A stretch of DNA of 64,000 bases from Pleurocapsa sp. CCALA 161 (GCF_003003995.1 NZ_PVWF01000005.1:35357-99356), one strand, 5' to 3'; positions 37,913 through 47,307 are shown, counted from the first letter of the stretch. The notes: generated by a model not told the origin, from the letters alone. Translations and numbers: made by a program.

Positions 37913-39130
37913 TTAGATACTTCTAAGTGCGACAATGGGGTCGAGCTTGGCGGCAGCTTTAGCAGGAAAAACGCCAAAAGAAAGACCGATCGCCCCTGAA
38001 ACGCCGACAGCTAAAACAATTGCCACAGGAGAAATCGTCGGCGCTAGGGGAGAAACAGCACCCACAATCACAATACCTGTGATTCCAACCACGGTACCAA
38101 TCGCTCCTCCCGCAGCCGAGAGAATAGTCGCCTCAATCAAAAATTGCCAGAGAATATCAGTCGACTTAGCGCCAATTGCCTTGCGCAAACCAATTTCTTT
38201 GGTTCTTTCGGTAACGGCTACTAACATAATATTCATCACGCCAATTCCACCTACAATAAGTGATATACCTGCAATAGCAGCCAGCAACACCGTTAAACCA
38301 CTAGTAACAGTGCCAACGATTTCTAAGACATCCTTTTGCGTTCTGACGCTAAAATCATCTTTGCCGATAATTTGATGTCGCAGACGCAGTAGATTTTCAA
38401 TTTGTAGTTTCGCAGCACGAATGCTGTCCTCGTCATTAGCTGCGATGGATATAAAGCTCACTCCTGTACCATAAGGAGAAGTATCTCCCACAACCTGACT
38501 TGCCATGGTAGTAAGAGGCAAATACACCGTACGATCCTGATTGTCGCCCAAAAATGAACCCTTAGCTTCCAAAACCCCAATCACTTCTACATTAATATTC
38601 TTGACCCTGATTTTCTTGCCTAAAGGATTTTGTTGCGGAAAAAACTTCTCGGCGATCTCCGATCCCAAGACTACCACTCGCTGATTGCGCTTAATATCTA
38701 AATCGCTAAAAAATCTGCCTCGATCTACAGTGAAACTGCGGGTGGTTAGATATTCTGGAGTTGTCCCCACAACCTGCTCGTTGGCATTGCGATTACGATA
38801 GGTGATTAGTTGGTTAGCATTGATTTGAGGAGCAACTTCCTTGATACTCGGTACTTGTTCGGCGATCGCGATCGCATCTTCCCAGACCAAAGTTTGAGGC
38901 CGATTAAAGGTGGTGCGTCGTTCTTCTTCTGAACCTGGAACAATAAAGAGAACGTTAGGGCCAAGAGACTCAAACTGTTCTGAAGCAAGATTTTTTGCCC
39001 CCTGTCCGACACCCACCATGGCAATTACTGAAGCATTGCCAATGATGATCCCCAACATTGTCAGGCTGCTACGCATTTTGTTGGCGAGGAGGGTTGAAGT
39101 CGCCATCTTAAAGTTTTCAATTATTTTCAT
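37913..39130 (-). CDS. MacB/FtsX-type ABC transporter permease
   Basis: A 405-residue permease of the type VII ABC superfamily: a N-terminal helix (SSLTMLGIIIGNASVIAMVGV), a periplasmic MacB-core domain (about 45-240: GPNVLFIVPGS, VVVLGSEIAEKFF) and three C-terminal helices (GLTVLLAAIAGISLIVGGIG, MNIMLVAVTERTKEIGLRKA and an end segment). The KEIGLRKAIGAKS loop is the FtsX-type hallmark. No ATPase or adaptor is next to it; an HlyD-like adaptor lies 4.5 kb away at 43586. It may act with that protein in MacAB-like export, but this is unproven. Confidence 0.9.
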   Translation of the reverse strand: MKIIENFKMATSTLLANKMRSSLTMLGIIIGNASVIAMVGVGQGAKNLASEQFESLGPNVLFIVPGSEEERRTTFNRPQTLVWEDAIAIAEQVPSIKEVAPQINANQLITYRNRNANEQVVGTTPEYLTTRSFTVDRGRFFSDLDIKRNQRVVVLGSEIAEKFFPQQNPLGKKIRVKNINVEVIGVLEAKGSFLGDNQDRTVYLPLTTMASQVVGDTSPYGTGVSFISIAANDEDSIRAAKLQIENLLRLRHQIIGKDDFSVRTQKDVLEIVGTVTSGLTVLLAAIAGISLIVGGIGVMNIMLVAVTERTKEIGLRKAIGAKSTDILWQFLIEATILSAAGGAIGTVVGITGIVIVGAVSPLAPTISPVAIVLAVGVSGAIGLSFGVFPAKAAAKLDPIVALRSI

Positions 39131-39177
39131 TGTGATTTTTTATACAATAATTAGTAACTAGTAATCAATAATTATTC

Positions 39178-40710
39178 ATGATTGGTATTTGGATTTTAGG
39201 CGATCGCCTCACGAAGCAGCAGTTAAGCTTACAAAACAATCAAGATCACAAGCAGCAAACGCCAGTTATTTTGATTGAGTCTAATAACCATGGTAGACAA
39301 CGGACTTATCATCGGCAAAAGTTAGTCTTAGTTTGGTCGGCAATGCGTCATTTTGCCCAAGAATTACAGGCTGATAATTGGCAGGTGACTTATGAAATTG
39401 CTACAGATTTTGTAACTCCTCTAGCTAAATGGATCGGGGAACATCAAATTACGGAATTACAGATTACAACTCCCTGCGATCGCCCTTTCCTCAAGCACAT
39501 TCAAAGCCTGGATTTAACATATTTAAACTGTGAAATAACGTTTCTTAGCGATCGCCATTTTCTCTGGAGTGGTGAGGAATTTGTGACTTGGGCAAAATCC
39601 CGCAAAAGAATGCTGATGGAAGATTTCTATCGAGCAGGGAGAAAGCGTTTTAATATTCTGATGGAGGAGCAAAAACCTCTTGGTGGCAAATGGAATTACG
39701 ACCAACAAAACCGCAAACCACCCCAGAAAAACTTGCAGACTCCCAAACCTTTGATTTTTCAACCTGACGAGATTACTCAAGAGGTAATTGAATGGGTCAA
39801 ACAAGAGCAATTTTCTGATTATGGCAAACTTGAGCCGTTTAATTGGGGTGTTACCAGAATTCAAGCTCAAGAAATTTTAGCTTATTTTGTCGAGCATTGT
39901 TTACCCCAGTTTGGAACTTATCAAGATGCCATGATTACAGGGGAGTATACGATGTGGCACGGTTTAATATCTCCTTATCTTAATCTAGGATTACTTGAAC
40001 CCATAGAGGTAATTGAGGCGATTGAAACGGCTTATCATGAGCAAGAGCTACCCCTAAACAGCGTTGAGGGTTTTATCCGTCAGGTGCTGGGTTGGCGCGA
40101 GTATATGCACGGGATTTACTTCTTGCAGAATGAGGAATACGAAGAATACACCGAAAGCAACTGGTTTAAACATCATCAATCCCTACCAGAGTTTTATTGG
40201 GACGCTAACAAAACCGACATGAACTGTCTCCATCAAACTCTGACTCAGGTGGAAGAAGTAGCCTATGGTCATCATATTCAGCGGCTGATGGTGTTAAACA
40301 ATTTCGCTTTGATTGCGGGAGTGAATCCTCAAGAATTAGAAAACTGGTTTCATAGCGCATTTATTGACGCTTACGACTGGGTAATGCAAACAAACGTCCT
40401 CGGTATGGGACAATTCGCTGACGGCGGGTTATTAGCCTCCAAACCCTATGCTGCATCGGCTAACTACATCAACAAGATGAGCGACTACTGCGGTAACTGC
40501 AAATATAACCATCGCGATCGCACAGGAGAACAAGCCTGTCCTTTCAACTTCTTCTATTGGGATTTTCTTAATCGTCATCGCGATCGCCTTAAATCCTTGG
40601 GGAGAATGAACCTGGTTTTAAGCCATATTAAGCGAATTTCTGAACCAGAACTTGCAGAAATAACTGCTCTAGCTAACAAATGGTGGTCAGCAGAATTGAG
40701 TAGTAAATAG
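39178..40710 (+). CDS. FeS-type cryptochrome/photolyase-like protein (FeS-BCP)
   Basis: A 510-residue flavoprotein of the FeS bacterial cryptochrome/(6-4) photolyase class. It has MIGIWILGDRL, an alpha/beta antenna domain, then the helical FAD domain with TMWHGLISPYLNLGLL, REYMHGIYFLQNEEY, YGHHIQRLMVLNNF and NVLGMGQFADGG. The 4Fe-4S ligands appear as Cys in TDMNCLHQT (about 346) and CGNC plus ACPF near 438-455. The His-His of YGHHIQ is the (6-4) repair feature. It may repair (6-4) photoproducts; a sensing role is possible. Divergent from macB-like gene, 47 bp apart. Confidence 0.93.
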   Translation: MIGIWILGDRLTKQQLSLQNNQDHKQQTPVILIESNNHGRQRTYHRQKLVLVWSAMRHFAQELQADNWQVTYEIATDFVTPLAKWIGEHQITELQITTPCDRPFLKHIQSLDLTYLNCEITFLSDRHFLWSGEEFVTWAKSRKRMLMEDFYRAGRKRFNILMEEQKPLGGKWNYDQQNRKPPQKNLQTPKPLIFQPDEITQEVIEWVKQEQFSDYGKLEPFNWGVTRIQAQEILAYFVEHCLPQFGTYQDAMITGEYTMWHGLISPYLNLGLLEPIEVIEAIETAYHEQELPLNSVEGFIRQVLGWREYMHGIYFLQNEEYEEYTESNWFKHHQSLPEFYWDANKTDMNCLHQTLTQVEEVAYGHHIQRLMVLNNFALIAGVNPQELENWFHSAFIDAYDWVMQTNVLGMGQFADGGLLASKPYAASANYINKMSDYCGNCKYNHRDRTGEQACPFNFFYWDFLNRHRDRLKSLGRMNLVLSHIKRISEPELAEITALANKWWSAELSSK

Positions 40711-41304
40711 TCACTGTTCTTAACTTATTGGTCATCGATCAGTACCTTTGAACTTTTTTTCAAAAGTCAAGGAAAAATTATTAAAACTTATTCTAAGCAA
40801 CGGTTTCAGCTTCTCAATTCCCCCGTAATTCCACAATGTATTTTCAGTTTTTCCACATATTACCCAGCTTTTTCCACAGGGTACGACGCAGTAATCAAGC
40901 CTTGAGTATCAGGCGGTGGATTTTGAATTTTTACCGATAATTAATCTTTTCACAACCTAGTTTTATCAAGAAACGTAACAAAAAAATAGGCATAAGCATA
41001 TATTTTACGTAGCGATCGCAAAAATTTAAGACTCAACTTAATCTTTCTTAGCATTGACAAACTGACCCCTTTTAAGAGGACAATGAATCAACAAACATCT
41101 TATTAGGCTAAATCCTATAAATCAGAAATTAGCCCTGTAATCTAAAATCAAAAACCTGTTGATGCCCATCGCTAGTTTTTAACCCTGGAAGATAACAATA
41201 GCGATCGTTAAAATCTTTTGCGGTGCGCTTTTGATGTCATTCATGGTGTTTAATCACACAAGATCAAACAATATTTTTCATTTTTAGGAGCTTTTAACCA
41301 ACCC
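40711..41304. other. Long AT-rich spacer with DnaA-box-like sites
   Basis: 594 bp with no credible coding frame. Two exact TTTTCCACA 9-mers lie at 40849-40857 and 40870-40878, 21 bp apart in the same orientation (two helical turns). Weaker matches: CTTTTCACA about 70 bp downstream, and TTAATCACA near 41250. The sequence is AT-rich after the sites. This may be a DnaA-binding region or a coincidence; see findings. Confidence 0.45.
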
Positions 41305-41526
41305 ATGAACTCAAACGTAAGTATTTTGGCTGATATCCCCGAAGAACTGCACTTTTCCTTAAAAAGTTACTTAGAAACTCATCCTCATTGGGATCAAGAT
41401 CGTGTCTTTGCTGCTGCTCTATCCTTATTTCTGTTGCAAAACAACACTAGTCAGGCAATCGATCCAGATCAAAGCCACCGCGCCTGCGCTAAAGTTTATC
41501 TAGAGGCTTTATTTCAATCTAACTAA
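41305..41526 (+). CDS. DUF2811-family small protein
   Basis: A 73-residue protein: MNSNVSILADIPEELHFSLKSY, then LETHPHWDQDRVFAAALSLFLLQNN and the ending ACAKVYLEALFQSN. These match the DUF2811 family of small cyanobacterial proteins. It is probably soluble and helical, with no catalytic motif. It has a GGAG ribosome-binding site (ttaGGAGc) ending about 13 bases before the ATG. It precedes pth by 39 bp, likely in one transcript. Function unknown. Confidence 0.8.
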   Translation: MNSNVSILADIPEELHFSLKSYLETHPHWDQDRVFAAALSLFLLQNNTSQAIDPDQSHRACAKVYLEALFQSN

Positions 41527-41565
41527 AGCTCAATTTACTCTGCTTATCTTTTTCTTTAATATCCT

Positions 41566-42174
41566 GTGATTGCTGATTCGACTGCTTTGATTATTCCTGA
41601 ATTGATTGTGGGTTTAGGTAATCCTGAACCAAAATACGACAATACTAGACATAATATTGGTTTCGCCGCAGTCGATGAGCTAGCTAAAGTTTGGCAAATG
41701 CCTTTGAAAGAAAATAAACGTTTTCAAGGGCTATTTGCTGAAGGAGTTACCCAAGGAGGACAAAAAGTTCGGTTATTAAAACCGCTTACCTACATGAATC
41801 GCTCAGGACAATCGGTAAGAGCAGTAACAGACTGGTATAAAGTTGAACCTCGTTCCGTGCTAGTTATTTACGATGACATGGATCTACCCGTAGGCAGATT
41901 ACGGATGCGTCTATCAGGTTCTGCTGGAGGACATAATGGCATGAAGTCAATTATTGCTCATTTGGGCAGTCAAGAGTTTCCCCGTCTCAGAATTGGAATT
42001 GGTAAATCTGAGGTGGAGAAAGGCACGATCAGCCACGTATTAGGTAAGTTTGCCCCCGAAGAATTTAAAGCGATCAACGAAATATTATACATATCGGTTA
42101 AAGCGATCGAATTAGGCTTAAAACAAGGTATTGAACAATCCATGAATCGCTACAACGGGTTTACTAATTACTGA
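41566..42174 (+). CDS. pth: Peptidyl-tRNA hydrolase
   Basis: Releases tRNA from prematurely dropped peptidyl-tRNA. The 202-residue protein has IVGLGNPEPKYDNTRHNIGF (catalytic His in TRHNIGF and Asn in GLGNP), KPLTYMNRSGQSV, VIYDDMDLPVGRLR and GGHNGMKSIIAHLG; all active-site residues are present. The start codon is GTG at 41566 and no nearby ATG fits the family length. The DUF2811 gene lies 39 bp upstream. Downstream is a short tandem repeat. Confidence 0.95.
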   Translation: MIADSTALIIPELIVGLGNPEPKYDNTRHNIGFAAVDELAKVWQMPLKENKRFQGLFAEGVTQGGQKVRLLKPLTYMNRSGQSVRAVTDWYKVEPRSVLVIYDDMDLPVGRLRMRLSGSAGGHNGMKSIIAHLGSQEFPRLRIGIGKSEVEKGTISHVLGKFAPEEFKAINEILYISVKAIELGLKQGIEQSMNRYNGFTNY

Positions 42175-42499
42175 TAGTTGTTCATTGTTCATTGTTCATT
42201 GTTCATTGCTCATTGCAAAAAAAAGACCCCAGTTACCAGACTGAGGTTGATTATGAAAAGATTGTTTGCTCTAGAAGTTGCTTTCGCTCAAAATAATCTA
42301 GTAGTTCAATATAAAAACTAAATAAACTATATATATAAAGTGAGAAGTGTATCTAAAACTATTGCCATAAGTTGACTACGCTTAAATTCAAAGTTTAAAT
42401 AGCGCTAAATTAACTTATGTAAATTATTATAGCAATATATATTAATTTATGTAACTTTATTTAATCTATCTTGAGAATTATTTTTGGGTCATTAAATAT
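42175..42499. other. Spacer between pth and methyltransferase gene
   Basis: 325 bp: tandem repeat at the start, then AT-rich DNA with no coding frame and no clear promoter. Nothing else recognised. Confidence 0.35.
42180..42215. repeat. Tandem TTCATTG repeat
   Basis: Directly after pth, TTCATTG is repeated four times and a fifth copy reads CTCATTG, over about 36 bp. It is another 7-bp intergenic repeat of this genome. The A-run that follows and a weak CCCCAGTT/GACTGAGG dyad could form a poor terminator. Confidence 0.75.
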
Positions 42500-43378
42500 A
42501 TGAGCGATGCCTTCGGTGAATTTCGCGATCGCCAAGAAAGACAAGCAAGAAATAAATCAAGTCTATTAAATAATCTATTAGACAATATCTATCGCTGTGC
42601 TGATAAAAGTACTTGGTATGATTCAGTAGCATCAGCTTACGATCGCACAAGACCAAGATATCCTGCTGAAATTTTGGCTCGGATGCAGGAAATAGCAAAT
42701 TTACAGGGAAAATCAGTTTTAGAAATTGGTGCGGGAGTGGGGATTGCTACGGTTGAATTGGCTCGCTTAGGAGCAAAAATAGTCTGTCTTGAGCCGAGTC
42801 AAGCTGCTTGCACCATAGCAAGAGATAAATGTGCAGCTTATGGCAACGTAGAGGTAATTAACAATACTTTTGAAGAGTGGGAGTTGGGGAAACAGAAGTT
42901 TGATGTTGTAGTTGCAGCAACTTCCTTTCATTGGATCACCCCAGAAGCCAGATATGCTAAAACCGCAGCAGCTTTAAATGATAATGGGTTACTAGTTTTG
43001 CTCTGGAATACACCTCCTCAACCCAGTTATGAAATATATCAAAGTTGCCAAGCTATATATCAAACCCATGCACCTGAATTAGGCAAATATGAGAGTCATC
43101 AGGATTATCAGCGCAATATTGGCAAAATAGCTCAAAAGACGATCGCTTCAGGTTATTTTCAAGATTTAATCACTCACCAGGCAGTTATGACCGTTACCTA
43201 TACTGTAGATGACTACCTGACATTACTAAGTACTCTTTCTCCTTATATTAAACTGGCATCGACGCAGCGTCAGGCTCTATTTAGCGAATTAAAGACTGAG
43301 TTAAAGCGATCGCTCAATAGGCAAAATCTACTGGAACTTTCCTACCTTTCTTTGTTGCAGATAGCTCATAAGCATTGA
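42500..43378 (+). CDS. Class I SAM-dependent methyltransferase
   Basis: A 292-residue methyltransferase. Motif I is VLEIGAGVGIATVELARLGA (about 73-92) with the acidic post-I residue in VCLEPS; motif II-like VVVAATSFHWITPE follows, as in UbiE/trans-aconitate-like enzymes where HW is typical. There is no transmembrane segment. Substrate unknown. The ATG at 42500 follows 14 bases of AT-rich DNA without a strong ribosome-binding site. It stands alone ahead of the HlyD-type gene. Confidence 0.88.
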   Translation: MSDAFGEFRDRQERQARNKSSLLNNLLDNIYRCADKSTWYDSVASAYDRTRPRYPAEILARMQEIANLQGKSVLEIGAGVGIATVELARLGAKIVCLEPSQAACTIARDKCAAYGNVEVINNTFEEWELGKQKFDVVVAATSFHWITPEARYAKTAAALNDNGLLVLLWNTPPQPSYEIYQSCQAIYQTHAPELGKYESHQDYQRNIGKIAQKTIASGYFQDLITHQAVMTVTYTVDDYLTLLSTLSPYIKLASTQRQALFSELKTELKRSLNRQNLLELSYLSLLQIAHKH

Positions 43379-43585
43379 AAAGGCATTTCTGGGAACTATA
43401 AAAGTAATGGTCAAGAATGTTTTTTAAATCCCTAAGAGCTTGAGATGTAACTATCGCAAGATGTAGAGCATTTACTGAGGCAAAATAGCTACCATAAAGT
43501 AGTAACTGTGTGAAAACAAGATTCATCTAACTCAATTAATCCAGATCTAGATAGTAAATATATATTTCGGAATTAAACAACATAT

Positions 43586-45010
43586 ATGAAATTATCTATA
43601 AACAAAAATTTTCAACCTAGTCCTGTTGTGGCTACAAGTATAGTAGCAATATGTTTAGCTCTAATCGGTTTGACTACCTACAAAGTAGTCAAAGGCAATA
43701 ACTCAGAAATTGAGATTGGAGAATTAACCGTACCCGTTAAGCAACAAGATCTTAATCTTGAGATTGAAGCCAGTGGTAGGGTTGAGCCGATTAAAAACGT
43801 CAACGTTAGTCCCAAAGATCCAGGAAGACTAGTAAAACTGCTGGTAGAACAAGGCGATCGCGTTAAGACTGGTCAAACTCTGGCAATTATGGAAAACACT
43901 GAACTGGCGGTTCAAGCTGGTCAGACACAAGCGGACTTAAAGCAAAATCGCGCAACTTTTGGCGAACAGAAAGCAAAAATAAATGCTGACATTGCTCAAT
44001 CTCAGGAACAGTTAAGGCAGCTTGAAGCAAAATTAAATCAGGTTCAAAATAGAATTCCGCGCGATATTGAACAAACTAAAGCGCAAATAAATGCTGCCAC
44101 ATCTCGTTTAAACTTGGTACAGCAGAGGGTTAAGCGTAACGAGTATCTGTTAAAGCAAGGAGCAATTTCTCAGGATACCTTTGATGAGATTAGTGATAAT
44201 TCGCAAAATGCTCAGTCTAGTATTAATGAGCTACGACAAAAATTAGCACAGCTACAAAATACTAGTAGTGGAGAAGTTGAACAGATTAAAGCAGAGATTG
44301 CCGAATCGAGAATTGTGCTAGAGCAAAAACGGGCAACTGCACCCGATGAAATTGCTGCTTTAGAAGCATCCTTAGAAAAGGCAGAAATGTCTTTAGAGCA
44401 ATCACAGATTCAGTATAACGATAGTATCGTCAAAGCTCCTTTTGATGGCATTGTGACCCAAAGATATGCAGTAGAAGGAGCATACGTTGCGCCGAGTACT
44501 TCTGGTTCTGATACAGCTTCGGCTTCGGCTAGTTCAATTTTGGCATTAGCTCAAGGACTAGAAATTATTGCTAAAGTTCCTGAATTGGATATTGGTCAGC
44601 TACAACCAGGACAAAAAGTCAAAATTGTGGCTGATGCTTATCCAGATCGCGAATTTACAGGCGAAGTCAAGCGTATTGCTCCTGAAGCAGTTGTTGAAGA
44701 AAACGTTACTTCCTTTGAGGTACGAGTTAAGCTACTTACTGGTCAGGATGTTTTACGTTCTAAAATGAATGTCGACGTTACTTTTATCGGCAAGAAATTA
44801 AGCGATAGTTTAGTTGTGCCGACTGTGGCAATCTTTACTGAAGATGGTAAGCAGGGAGTTATGATTCCCGATCAAAATGATCGACCAGTTTTTAAGCCTG
44901 TTAAGGTGGGCATATATCTAGGAGAGCAAACTCAAATTCTGGAGGGAATTAAAGCTAATCAGCAAGTTTTTATCGATCTGCCAGAGTCCAAAAAACGTGA
45001 TCAAGAATAA
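43586..45010 (+). CDS. HlyD/MacA-type periplasmic adaptor protein
   Basis: A 474-residue membrane-fusion protein of the RND/ABC adaptor family. An N-terminal anchor helix (about 16-34, VVATSIVAICLALIGLTTY) is followed by a biotinyl-lipoyl half motif (VNVSPKDPGRLVKLLVEQGD), a long coiled-coil hairpin (about 110-285), the second lipoyl half IVKAPFDGIVTQRYAVEGA and beta-barrel/membrane-proximal domains (KVKIVADAYPDREFTGEVK). It would bridge an inner-membrane transporter to an outer-membrane channel. No ATPase is adjacent; the nearest permease is the MacB-type gene at 37913. Confidence 0.92.
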   Translation: MKLSINKNFQPSPVVATSIVAICLALIGLTTYKVVKGNNSEIEIGELTVPVKQQDLNLEIEASGRVEPIKNVNVSPKDPGRLVKLLVEQGDRVKTGQTLAIMENTELAVQAGQTQADLKQNRATFGEQKAKINADIAQSQEQLRQLEAKLNQVQNRIPRDIEQTKAQINAATSRLNLVQQRVKRNEYLLKQGAISQDTFDEISDNSQNAQSSINELRQKLAQLQNTSSGEVEQIKAEIAESRIVLEQKRATAPDEIAALEASLEKAEMSLEQSQIQYNDSIVKAPFDGIVTQRYAVEGAYVAPSTSGSDTASASASSILALAQGLEIIAKVPELDIGQLQPGQKVKIVADAYPDREFTGEVKRIAPEAVVEENVTSFEVRVKLLTGQDVLRSKMNVDVTFIGKKLSDSLVVPTVAIFTEDGKQGVMIPDQNDRPVFKPVKVGIYLGEQTQILEGIKANQQVFIDLPESKKRDQE

Positions 45011-45070
45011 TTAATAATTGGCGTTGGTAATTTATAATTTAATTTATGACTTACATGTGTCTCGTTTTAT

Positions 45071-45108
45071 AGCTTTCAGCTTTTAGCTATTAGCTTTTAG
45101 CTTTTTTG
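45071..45108. repeat. AGCTxxTAGCT short repeat tract
   Basis: The convergent spacer after the HlyD gene reads as repeated AGCTTTT/AGCTATT units (CAGCTTTTAGCTATTAGC and AGCTTTTTT). It shares the AGCTAAT-type unit found at 48664-48703 and 62930-62953. Ends in a T-run, so it may serve as a terminator. Confidence 0.6.
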
Positions 45109-45175
45109 ATTGAACTAGCTGGCAGTAAAATTAAAAACTATACTTTTATCTAGCAACGCCGAATAATTAGATAGT

Positions 45176-46396
45176 TTAATCTTTGGCACAGCGAAAACCT
45201 GCAAAGATTTGTCTAACTTGAGGATGATACCAGTTACGAAAACTAGCTCTAATACCTACGCTACTGGTTGCCCAACTACCACCCCGCAAGACTCGATGCT
45301 GACCATCAAAATATACTTGTGAGTAGCCTGGATAAGGATAAGGGCTAAATCCTGGATAACCATCAAACCAAGAGGCTGTCCATTCCCAAACATTGCCTAA
45401 CATATCCTGACAACCATAGTGACTAGTTTCAGCATATGTATCTACAGAAGTGGTATGTCCAATTAAATGACCATGATTGCAGTTGAGAGATGCCCCTAAA
45501 GCTGCTTTTTCCCATTCGGCTTCGGTAGGCAGTCTTTTCTGGACAAAATTGCTATAGGCTTCTGCTTCGTAATAGCTGACACCGTATACGGGATGCTCTA
45601 ACCAATCGGCATTATTAGACCAATATAAAGGCTGATTAACAGGATATTGCTGTAACCATTGCCAGCCTGCTTCACTCCAGTATTCTCGCCCTTGATATCC
45701 TCCTGCTGTCATAAATTGAGCGTATTGTCTACAGGTAACAGGATAGCGATCGATCCAATAGGTATTTAGATAGATCTGATGTGCAGGGCGTTCATTATCT
45801 AAAGCGTCGACAGCGTCACTACCGATCGCAAATTTTCCCCCTTCAACCTTAAGCATTTCAGTCACATCAATCGTGGTTGCTACCATCTTTTCAATATTTT
45901 TAGCTGGACTTAATTGATACGTATTTAAGCTGGCTATATCTAAATGGCGTTGCTGATGTAGTTGCCACAGAAATGAAATAGTTTCGCAATGTTGAGTTTC
46001 ATGTTGAATTAACCAGCGCCAAAGTCTTTCTTGTTGAGCAATAGGGGCAGTTGCAAGATAGTCTAAAGTTTGACTTCTAACTGTCTTTAGATACTCTTCA
46101 ATCGCTCCTACAGCAGGTAGATTTTGACGCTCCTGTTTTGGTAGTCCATCCGCAGCAAACAATCGCTGATATGTTTTGGGAACACTTAAAGTAAGATCGC
46201 TCAATTGTTGCAACCAATAAGCTTCGGTCCAAGCAATATGCCCAAAGTGCCAGCCTATCGGACTAAACTCGGGATGAATCTGTGGGCAAAATAATGATTC
46301 ATCAATCTGAGTCAGTAACTCCAAAGTAGGCGATCGCGTTTGGGTTAAGGCTGTGGTAATCGAATATCTAAGAGATTGAATTGACGCTGATTTCAA
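45176..46396 (-). CDS. egtB: Ergothioneine biosynthesis EgtB-like non-haem iron enzyme
   Basis: A 406-residue sulfoxide-synthase-type protein: a DinB_2 helical domain (about 1-150) with the iron ligands GWHFGH and HETQH (three His), and an FGE-sulfatase domain (VEGGKFAIGSDAV, YPVTCRQYAQFM, RLPTEAEWEKAA, DMLGNVWEWTASWF, RVLRGGSW). It joins histidine betaine to a thiol using oxygen. EgtC overlaps its start by 29 bp. The methyltransferase EgtD, needed for the first step, is not in the window. The thiol partner (gamma-glutamylcysteine or cysteine) is suggested by the presence of EgtC, but not proven. Confidence 0.88.
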   Translation of the reverse strand: MKSASIQSLRYSITTALTQTRSPTLELLTQIDESLFCPQIHPEFSPIGWHFGHIAWTEAYWLQQLSDLTLSVPKTYQRLFAADGLPKQERQNLPAVGAIEEYLKTVRSQTLDYLATAPIAQQERLWRWLIQHETQHCETISFLWQLHQQRHLDIASLNTYQLSPAKNIEKMVATTIDVTEMLKVEGGKFAIGSDAVDALDNERPAHQIYLNTYWIDRYPVTCRQYAQFMTAGGYQGREYWSEAGWQWLQQYPVNQPLYWSNNADWLEHPVYGVSYYEAEAYSNFVQKRLPTEAEWEKAALGASLNCNHGHLIGHTTSVDTYAETSHYGCQDMLGNVWEWTASWFDGYPGFSPYPYPGYSQVYFDGQHRVLRGGSWATSSVGIRASFRNWYHPQVRQIFAGFRCAKD

Positions 46397-47153
46397 GATT
46401 TTCTCCTACACCAATAATACTTGCTTCGGGACAGCTGATCCAGTCTCCTTTAAACATAGGTTCTGAAGCGATTAAAACTCCATTAGATAAAAAATGGTGG
46501 TCTTTTATATAGTATAAAGTAGGACTTGCTTCACGGTTGGAATAGCGAGAAGCTACCAATTCCTTACCATTACTGAGAATAATATTAGCAGAAAAAGAAA
46601 TTTTATCTGTATCTGCTAATTTGATTAAGCGTGTAATTGTACGGCCTAAAGCCTGTTGCAGACTAATATTGTGGTTTACCTCGAATTCGTTGACAATCAG
46701 CGCAAAAATATGTTCTGAATCTGTAGTACCCTCAATACGCTGATAGGCAAAATCGTCTAGTTCGTTGCGAATTGGTCGGTAGAGAGTTTTACGAAAATTG
46801 TCAATAAAACCATTGTGAACAAACAACAGATTCTGATGTAAAAATGGCTGACAATTGATTATGTCTACCGAAAGGTTAGAAGTCGCACTACGTACATACC
46901 CTAAATAACATGATGATTTAATGTAACGACCTAGTTGGGGTAAATTAGCATCATTCCAGATGGGCAAGACATTTTTGTAGGCATAGGGCGGATTTTCTGG
47001 TTCATACCAACCAATGCCAAAACCATCAGCATTAAGTAATCCTGCGGTCATTTGTTGAGGCTGGTAACTTTGAACAACTAAAGAATGTTCTGGCTTAAGC
47101 AATATACGGTCTAGTTGAATTGAAGAACCTAGATAACCTAATAATCGACACAT
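46368..47153 (-). CDS. egtC: EgtC-like class II glutamine amidotransferase
   Basis: An N-terminal-nucleophile hydrolase of 261 residues starting MCRLLGYLGS, in which Cys2 is the nucleophile exposed after Met removal. Other class II motifs are YVRSATSNLSVDIINCQPF, LLFVHNGFID and GTTDSEHIFAL. The ATG at 47153 is preferred; an in-frame start 26 codons upstream would bury the Cys. In the ergothioneine pathway EgtC removes the gamma-glutamyl group after EgtB. The gene ends 29 bp inside egtB, so translation is coupled. Confidence 0.85.
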   Translation of the reverse strand: MCRLLGYLGSSIQLDRILLKPEHSLVVQSYQPQQMTAGLLNADGFGIGWYEPENPPYAYKNVLPIWNDANLPQLGRYIKSSCYLGYVRSATSNLSVDIINCQPFLHQNLLFVHNGFIDNFRKTLYRPIRNELDDFAYQRIEGTTDSEHIFALIVNEFEVNHNISLQQALGRTITRLIKLADTDKISFSANIILSNGKELVASRYSNREASPTLYYIKDHHFLSNGVLIASEPMFKGDWISCPEASIIGVGENLEISVNSIS

Positions 47154-47246
47154 TATTGATATTGATGATGCTGGGAGTGAGATCGCTTCGTTAATAGTAA
47201 ACGTTTTTGAGTTTTTAACTTGAACAATCACTACAATTGCAAAATG

Positions 47247-47278
47247 GCGATGCCTTCGGCTACGCGAAGCGTAATCGC
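47247..47278. repeat. HIP1-like palindromic repeat
   Basis: GGCGATGCCTTCGG then CTACGCGAAGCG and AATCGC: CTTCG/CGAAG form a short hairpin flanked by GCGAT/ATCGC arms. This is the REP-like element common in cyanobacterial spacers and lies just upstream of egtC, between it and tadA. Confidence 0.7.
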
Positions 47279-47307
47279 TTATTATATATAGTGATTATAA
47301 ATTTAGT

